From: Nitrososphaerota archaeon
Lineage (GTDB): Archaea; Thermoproteota; Nitrososphaeria; Nitrososphaerales; Gagatemarchaeaceae
Direction: 5' to 3'
Length of the DNA: 6,599 nt
NCBI GenBank assembly: GCA_005877185.1
Contig: VBPQ01000072.1
Coordinates: forward strand, 7,683-14,281
Positions 1 through 3,866 of this stretch are shown piece by piece (position 1 is the first letter of the stretch; the number at the start of each line of letters is the position of its first letter). A program made the position numbers and the translations under genes. Below the pieces are notes generated by a model. The model did no database searches, was not told where the DNA came from, and saw nothing but the letters and a program-made list of their open reading frames with translations.

Positions 1-383
1 CTTATCGGTCTCCTGAAGCCAGCGGCTTGAAGGAGGATCAGGGGGAGGAGGAGTGTGTAGACCAGAAACTTCATCGAAAGAGGTGCGATCGTGCTCAGAA
101 TCAGACTGCCGACGACGACTCCCGGAACCAGCGAGACCATGACAGGCATCGTTCGCCTGAGAAGTGGGAGGGCCCTCCTCTTTCCCGAAAGGAGCAGCAT
201 TACCGTATTGAGAAGCGCTTCGAGCAATACATATGCGGGGTTGATGATTCTATTCACGAGAACAAGGAGGGCGAGGGGAACGGAGATTGACGAGTACCCG
301 TAGCCGAGACCTCCGTTGACGATCGAGGCCCCAAGTGAAAGGAGGAGGAAGAAGATCACGGTTTCGATATCGAAGGTGAACAT
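1..383 (-). CDS. TauE/SafE-family membrane permease, N-terminal half (runs off left edge)
   Basis: An open frame starts at ATG 383-381 and stays open to base 1, giving 127 residues without a stop. The protein is strongly hydrophobic, with likely membrane segments near residues 8-23, 31-43, 50-66, 79-97 and 104-118. The first segment contains G-G-L-G-Y-G (24-29) followed by S-x-x-x-P (32-36), the glycine-rich signature at the start of the TauE/SafE (DUF81) family. Family members are about 250 residues with 7-8 membrane helices, so about half is visible. Known members are proposed to export sulfite or sulfoacetate, or to move other sulfur-containing organic anions. The start is supported by GGAGTGA at 391-397, which contains the cysC stop codon, with a 7-nt spacer. 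Its place as the fifth gene of a sulfate-activation cluster supports transport of an inorganic or organic sulfur anion. The substrate is not readable from sequence, and other TauE/SafE members move unrelated anions. Confidence 0.82.
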   Translation of the reverse strand, partial: MFTFDIETVIFFLLLSLGASIVNGGLGYGYSSISVPLALLVLVNRIINPAYVLLEALLNTVMLLLSGKRRALPLLRRTMPVMVSLVPGVVVGSLILSTIAPLSMKFLVYTLLLPLILLQAAGFRRPI

Positions 384-390
384 CAAGAGA

Positions 391-397
391 TCACTCC
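391..397 (-). promoter_or_regulatory. Shine-Dalgarno site of the permease gene, embedded in the cysC stop
   Basis: The minus strand reads GGAGTGA here, and its last three bases are the TGA stop of cysC. Seven bases separate it from the ATG at 383. It fixes the permease start and suggests coupled translation with cysC. Confidence 0.65.
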
Positions 398-933
398 GGC
401 GGGTACCCCATGGAGAAGAGCGTGGAGAGGACTTTCTGCGCGCCCTCCTCCGGCGTCAGTTTCTCCGTATCCACCACGACTTCGGGAGACGGAGGCTCCT
501 CGTACGGGTCCTGCATCCCGGTCATATTCCCAATCTTCCCCTCCGCCGCCTTACGGTAGAGCCCCTTCGGGTCTCTCCTGACGCACGTCTGGAGGGAGCA
601 TTTCACGTAGACTTCAACGAAGTTCTCTATCGTCCTGCGAGCGTATTCTCTCGTTGACCGGTAAGGTGAGACGAAGGAGGCGAGCACGGTAATCCCGTTT
701 CTGGCGAGGAGCTGGCAGACATGCGCGACTCTCTTCAGGTGCCTCTCCCTATCCTCCCGCGAGAAACCCTCGTTCGGACTCAGCCAGGTCCTCACTTCGT
801 CCCCGTCGAGCAGCTCGACCTTTCGACCTCGTTTCGTAAGGTCCGTCCCGACCACCCTCGCAATCGTGGACTTTCCTGAGCCTGGCAGCCCAGTGAACCA
901 CACAACGTAACCAGGATCTGTCAAATGTATCAC
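391..933 (-). CDS. cysC: Adenylylsulfate (APS) kinase
   Basis: This 180-residue protein phosphorylates the 3' hydroxyl of APS with ATP to give PAPS, the second step of sulfate activation in the cytoplasm. The P-loop G-L-P-G-S-G-K-S-T is at residues 15-23. It is followed by D-G-D (43-45), G-F-S-R-E-D-R (56-62), S-F-V-S-P-Y-R (86-92, with the serine of the family's usual FISP region), R-D-P-K-G-L-Y (120-126) and the T-G-x-x-x-P-Y-E-x-P region (138-147). All are hallmarks of the family, and the length is typical. I chose GTG 933-931 as start. It overlaps the TGA of the upstream phosphodiesterase gene as GTGA, and the kinase fold begins at once. The frame stays open much further upstream, to 1398, but that stretch lies inside the phosphodiesterase gene and reads as low-complexity Arg/Glu/Gly, so it is a shadow. 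A TTG at residue 4 is a weaker alternative start. It is not fused to Sat, unlike some bifunctional PAPS synthetases. Confidence 0.95.
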   Translation of the reverse strand: MIHLTDPGYVVWFTGLPGSGKSTIARVVGTDLTKRGRKVELLDGDEVRTWLSPNEGFSREDRERHLKRVAHVCQLLARNGITVLASFVSPYRSTREYARRTIENFVEVYVKCSLQTCVRRDPKGLYRKAAEGKIGNMTGMQDPYEEPPSPEVVVDTEKLTPEEGAQKVLSTLFSMGYPPE

Positions 934-2306
934 GATAGCTTGACAGCCCTGCCCTTCATGCCATCTGGAATGGGAAGGCCGAAGAGGTTGAGGATCGTCG
1001 GTGCGACCTCCTCCGCGTTCATCGACTTTATCTGATTCTGGTGGTTGTTCGGATCGTGATAGAGGAAGATTCCATTCATCGAGTGAACCGAGTCGTCCGG
1101 CCCCGTGTCGTTCTCTGACAGGTAGAGGGATTCGTGGCCGACGGTTCCCGCGGACCTCCAGTTTAGGTCGTCGAAGTAGACCATGAGGTCGGGCTTGTCC
1201 CCCCTCGCGACACCGTACAATTCGTCGGGCTCGAAGACCGAATTTTTCATCGGCCTGCCACTGACATCCCGGAGTTGGAGGATTCTCCTCTTCAGTTCGC
1301 TCTTCAACGCCGGGACGTCTTCCGGGGGGACTATCCCCCCTCTCTCTCTTCCCTTGATGTTGAGAAAGATTCTCGCGTAGTACCCTCCCCACCCCCACGC
1401 CATCGTCCTCGTCCAGTCCACCTCTGCCTTCTCAAACTCGGTCACCCCAAGAGGTGGTCTCGCGAGCTTGAGGAATCCTTCCCTCTCAAGCCACTGATTT
1501 ATGCAAAATGCGCCCTTCATCGCCTTTGAGCCGTGGTCGGAGAGGAGGAGAACCGGCACATCGGCCCCAGCAGCTTCGAGGAGGTCTCCCAGAAGCTCGT
1601 CAAATAATCCGTAGTACTCCTCCGCTATCCTCTCGTACTTGTTGCCTACGACGTACTTTGGGTGATCTGGGTCGAAGAACTTCCAGAAGGCGTGGTGTAG
1701 CCTGTCGAACCCTATCTCGTGAAGGATGAATAGGTTCCAATCTTTCTCCCTGGCAAGATGGCTCGCCAACTTGAAACGCTTCTTCGTCATCTCGAAGAGC
1801 TCCCTCTTCAGGGAATCCCTCTCCTCGACTCTGAAGGTCACGTCGAAGGCGTATTCCCCCACCACTCGGCGAACCTCGTTCTTCAGAGATTGGGGGAAGG
1901 TGAACTCCTTCTCCGGACCGGGGGTAATCATGCATGTGACGAGGCAGCCGTTGATCGCCTTCGGAGGATAGGAGGGAGGAAGCCCTATGACGCAGGATTT
2001 CAGACCTCTCTCGCCGAGAATCTCCCAGACCGTCGGCTCGGAGACGTGTCTTGAGTCGACGATGTATCCGTCAGTATAGCTGGAGCCTCTTCTGTGTCTG
2101 AAGCCGTAGATCCCTAGAGCCCCTGGGTTCTTCCCAGTCATCATGACCATCCACGCCGGTACGGTGATGGGAGGATGGCAAGTCTCCAGAGTCCCGTGCG
2201 TTCCGTCGCGATAGAGCCTCTTCGTGTTTGGAAGAGAGTCGAGGAGTTTGCCAAAGAGGAGGTCGGGTGGGACCGAATCCAGGCCGATGACGAGCAGCTT
2301 CTCCAT
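930..2306 (-). CDS. Alkaline-phosphatase-superfamily phosphodiesterase/phosphohydrolase (type I phosphodiesterase/nucleotide pyrophosphatase-like)
   Basis: This 458-residue protein has the full metal-ligand set of the superfamily as I read it: D10 (G-L-D-S), nucleophile T48 (P-P-I-T-V-P-A-W), D201 and H205 (D-R-L-H-H), D257 and H258 (S-D-H-G) and H408 (V-H-S-M-N-G-I-F). The D201/H205 and D257/H258 spacing matches nucleotide pyrophosphatase/phosphodiesterases, which use two zinc or similar ions. The nucleophile is threonine in a T-x-P-x-W context, and there is no C/S-x-P-x-R sulfatase motif, so it is not a formylglycine sulfatase. There is no signal peptide or membrane helix, so it should be cytoplasmic. 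ATG 2306 is preceded by GAGTGA at 2314-2319 and lies 7 nt after the sat stop. The end overlaps cysC by 4 nt. Lying between sat and cysC, it may act on APS, PAPS, PAP or a related nucleotide, but the substrate is inference. A cofactor-independent phosphomutase-like or headgroup-hydrolase activity is also possible. Confidence 0.87.
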   Translation of the reverse strand: MEKLLVIGLDSVPPDLLFGKLLDSLPNTKRLYRDGTHGTLETCHPPITVPAWMVMMTGKNPGALGIYGFRHRRGSSYTDGYIVDSRHVSEPTVWEILGERGLKSCVIGLPPSYPPKAINGCLVTCMITPGPEKEFTFPQSLKNEVRRVVGEYAFDVTFRVEERDSLKRELFEMTKKRFKLASHLAREKDWNLFILHEIGFDRLHHAFWKFFDPDHPKYVVGNKYERIAEEYYGLFDELLGDLLEAAGADVPVLLLSDHGSKAMKGAFCINQWLEREGFLKLARPPLGVTEFEKAEVDWTRTMAWGWGGYYARIFLNIKGRERGGIVPPEDVPALKSELKRRILQLRDVSGRPMKNSVFEPDELYGVARGDKPDLMVYFDDLNWRSAGTVGHESLYLSENDTGPDDSVHSMNGIFLYHDPNNHQNQIKSMNAEEVAPTILNLFGLPIPDGMKGRAVKLS

Positions 2307-2313
2307 CTGAAAA

Positions 2314-2319
2314 TCACTC
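2314..2319 (-). promoter_or_regulatory. Shine-Dalgarno site of the phosphodiesterase gene, embedded in the sat stop
   Basis: The minus strand reads GAGTGA, of which TGA is the sat stop codon. The spacer to ATG 2306 is 7 nt, the same geometry as at the cysC/permease junction. Confidence 0.6.
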
Positions 2320-3441
2320 GACGAAAGCGGGGTGATGGCTTCGAATCACGTCCACCACCTCTGGCCTCATGAACTCGTTCGGAGGACGCTGACCACTGGA
2401 GAAGATCTCCCGAAGCTTGGTCCCGCTGAAGTTCAGCCTTTCGTCGGCGGGGTGAGGACAGATCTTCTCGTTCGCTATGCCAAGGCACTTCTTGCAGTAG
2501 AAGAACTCCCTGAAGAAGAGAGGTGTAATCCCGAGGTCGGGGAACTCCGTGAAGATTTCTTGCGCCGCGTAGGGCTTGTAGAAGTTGCCCACCCCCGCGT
2601 GGTCTCTACCGATCGCCATGTGTGTGCATCCGAAGTTCTTCCTCATTATCGCGTGCAGCACCGCCTCTCTCGGCCCCGCGTACCGCATCTCGTAGTGCAA
2701 GACGCTGAGCACCACCGAGTTGGCGGGGTAGTAGTTACTGACGAGAGACCTGTAGGCATCCACGATAACCTCGTCGGTGAAATCGCCGGGCTTCTTCTTC
2801 CCTATCACCGGGTTCAGGAAGATGCCATCCGCGAACGAAAGGGCGGTCTTCTGAAGGTACTCGTGCCCGATGTGCGGAGCATTCCGAGTCTGGAACGCGA
2901 CTACCTCCCTCCACCGCTTCTCCCTGAAGAGGACCCGCGTCTCCGCTGGAGTGAGGGTGATTCCCTCGAAGGGGAGTCTCGGCTCGAAGGTTGCCTTCAG
3001 GTCACCCGCGATCACCGTGTCCGGGGCCTCGTATAGCTTCGCCACCCCCGGGTGCGATCGTTCTGAAGTTCCGAACACCTTCTCCGCGTACTCTTTCCTC
3101 GAGATCCTGTAGCACTCCTCGAAGGCGAGCAAGGCGAGTGGTGCGCCAGACTCGTCGACGAGGGTGATTTCGTCGCCTACGCCAGCTACGAAGTCACTCG
3201 GGACGTGCAGGAGGATTGGTATCGTCCAAGGGGTGTCGTCGGCAAGCCTCATGTCGTCGAGTACGCTCTGGTAGTCCGCTCGATTCATGAAACCCTTCAG
3301 GGGCGAGAGAACCCCCGTCGCGATGTTTGTTACGGTTACGGCCGTCTCCTTCGAGACCGGAAGAAGTTGATCTCTCATCTTCAATTGAGAGGTGGAACCC
3401 CCACGGATTTGTGTCGGGCTTCCTACGTCAGGTGTCACCAA
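2314..3441 (-). CDS. sat: Sulfate adenylyltransferase (ATP sulfurylase)
   Basis: This 375-residue enzyme joins sulfate and ATP to give APS and pyrophosphate, the entry step of sulfate activation. The N-terminal PUA-like domain includes the conserved T-G-V-L-S-P-L-K-G-F-M stretch (42-52). The catalytic nucleotidyltransferase domain carries Q-T-R-N-A-P-H-I-G-H (184-193) and G-R-D-H-A-G-V-G (278-285), both diagnostic. A CxxC...CxH cluster (C316, C319, C328, H330) resembles the zinc site of thermophile and archaeal ATP sulfurylases. Next come S-G-T-K-L-R (339-344) and the M-R-P-E-V end motif (358-362). There is no C-terminal APS-kinase domain; that activity is encoded two genes downstream. The start is non-ATG. 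TTG 3441 lies 7 nt after GAGGT (3449-3453), and a GTG follows directly at 3438. TTG spacing matches the other SD sites here better, but GTG is the commoner start codon. The family's usual N-terminal P-H-G-G is R-G-G here. Confidence 0.96.
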   Translation of the reverse strand: MVTPDVGSPTQIRGGSTSQLKMRDQLLPVSKETAVTVTNIATGVLSPLKGFMNRADYQSVLDDMRLADDTPWTIPILLHVPSDFVAGVGDEITLVDESGAPLALLAFEECYRISRKEYAEKVFGTSERSHPGVAKLYEAPDTVIAGDLKATFEPRLPFEGITLTPAETRVLFREKRWREVVAFQTRNAPHIGHEYLQKTALSFADGIFLNPVIGKKKPGDFTDEVIVDAYRSLVSNYYPANSVVLSVLHYEMRYAGPREAVLHAIMRKNFGCTHMAIGRDHAGVGNFYKPYAAQEIFTEFPDLGITPLFFREFFYCKKCLGIANEKICPHPADERLNFSGTKLREIFSSGQRPPNEFMRPEVVDVIRSHHPAFVE

Positions 3442-3448
3442 AGGGCTT

Positions 3449-3453
3449 ACCTC
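3449..3453 (-). promoter_or_regulatory. Shine-Dalgarno site of sat, overlapping the regulator's stop codon
   Basis: The minus strand reads TAG AGGT across the junction. The last base of the regulator's TAG stop is the first G of GAGGT. The site is 7 nt from TTG 3441 and 10 nt from GTG 3438. It decides the non-ATG start of sat and shows coupling of the two genes. Confidence 0.65.
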
Positions 3454-3671
3454 TAAAGATAGCCCAGCGCGCGGAGCCTCACCTTGATTTTCTCCACGTC
3501 TTCGCTCGTAAAAGGGTCAGGAACTTTCTCCGTCTCGTGCATGGCGACTATTTCTCTCAGGACATATGTGACATAGTCTGAAGCGGACTTGAAGCCTTCC
3601 TTTCTCTCAATCATCTTCATGATGCGCCGGTGCAGAGTGGTCGGAATCGATACGGTGGTGTACTTGGGCAA
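3453..3671 (-). CDS. Ribbon-helix-helix (CopG/Arc/MetJ-type) DNA-binding protein
   Basis: This 72-residue protein has the ribbon-helix-helix plan. A beta strand Y-T-T-V-S-I-P (4-10) would form the DNA-reading ribbon in a dimer. Helix 1 covers about 12-24 (L-H-R-R-I-M-K-M-I), a turn lies at G-F-K-S-A-S (26-31), and helix 2 covers about 30-45 (S-D-Y-V-T-Y-V-L-R-E). A charged tail follows, ending R-L-R-A-L-G-Y-L. It is the first gene of the sulfate-activation cluster, 11 nt before sat, so it is probably an autoregulating local repressor, though a different target is possible. The start is TTG 3671. No ATG, GTG or TTG lies in frame in the 60 bases upstream, and the strand begins at once. A GAGGA motif touches the start codon, which is too close for a normal SD. 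Translation may therefore be leaderless from the AT-rich promoter 27-33 nt upstream. Confidence in the fold is high, in the role moderate. Confidence 0.82.
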   Translation of the reverse strand: MPKYTTVSIPTTLHRRIMKMIERKEGFKSASDYVTYVLREIVAMHETEKVPDPFTSEDVEKIKVRLRALGYL

Positions 3672-3685
3672 TCCTCGTAGAGAGA

Positions 3686-3704
3686 TGTAATTATGTGTAA
3701 TTAA
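3686..3704 (-). promoter_or_regulatory. Candidate TATA-type promoter overlapped by a tandem operator of the sulfate-activation operon
   Basis: The plus strand shows TGTAATTA at 3686-3693 and again at 3696-3703, two identical 8-mers with a 10-bp period, one helical turn. The TAATTA core is itself a palindrome. On the minus strand TTAATTA (3698-3704) lies 27-33 nt upstream of the regulator's TTG, where an archaeal TATA box would sit for a transcript beginning at or near the start codon. Tandem short sites with one-turn spacing are typical targets of ribbon-helix-helix dimers, for example the 8-bp boxes of MetJ. The promoter and operator functions are inferred from position and pattern. Confidence 0.5.
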
Positions 3705-3725
3705 GACCCTAGCAAGAAAAGACCA

Positions 3726-3773
3726 TCTCTTTTTTCCAGAAAAGATTTCGAGAACTAGTTTCTGGAAAAGAGA
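3726..3773 (-). terminator. Long inverted repeat, possible transcription terminator or processing hairpin
   Basis: The arms at 3726-3742 and 3759-3773 are complementary over 15 bp, with a two-base bulge in the T run of the left arm and a 16-nt loop. On the minus strand it lies about 95 nt past the stop of the surface-protein gene and is followed by the T-rich stretch TCTTTTCTT (3714-3722). This fits termination before the next operon, since archaeal terminators depend on T-rich tracts. It also lies directly upstream of the regulator's promoter, so an operator role is possible. Confidence 0.45.
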
Positions 3774-3866
3774 CGAAAGGAGACCTCAGGCTATGCTCTG
3801 ATATCTAACGGTTGCGCAGGTGATCCTGAATCCGCACCGAGGGAAGATGGGCACCATCAATCAGCC

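Larger units (their letters stand above)
3672..3866. other. Intergenic spacer between surface-protein gene and sulfate-activation operon
   Basis: This is the only sizeable non-coding stretch of the window, 195 bases, and more AT-rich than its flanks near the operon start. It contains the tandem operator/promoter element (3686-3704) and the long inverted repeat (3726-3773). From 3774 to 3866 I see no gene, only a small 5-bp hairpin (3846-3858) just after the surface-protein stop. Confidence 0.7.

Noticed and set aside
27..303. Plus-strand frames near the left edge
   Set aside because: They are antisense to the hydrophobic permease frame, are rich in charged residues without any domain, and lack a credible start context.
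934..1398. Long N-terminal extension of the APS kinase frame, 155 extra residues
   Set aside because: It lies entirely inside the phosphodiesterase gene in another frame and has a low-complexity Arg/Glu/Gly/Pro composition. The kinase fold starts right after GTG 933, which forms the GTGA overlap.
2332..3036. Plus-strand open frame of 234 codons opposite sat
   Set aside because: It is antisense to a gene with diagnostic ATP-sulfurylase motifs and shows no recognisable domain. It is open because of the high GC content.
3846..3858. Small perfect hairpin GATGG-GCA-CCATC after the surface-protein stop
   Set aside because: Only 5 bp with no T-rich tract next to it, so it is likely chance.
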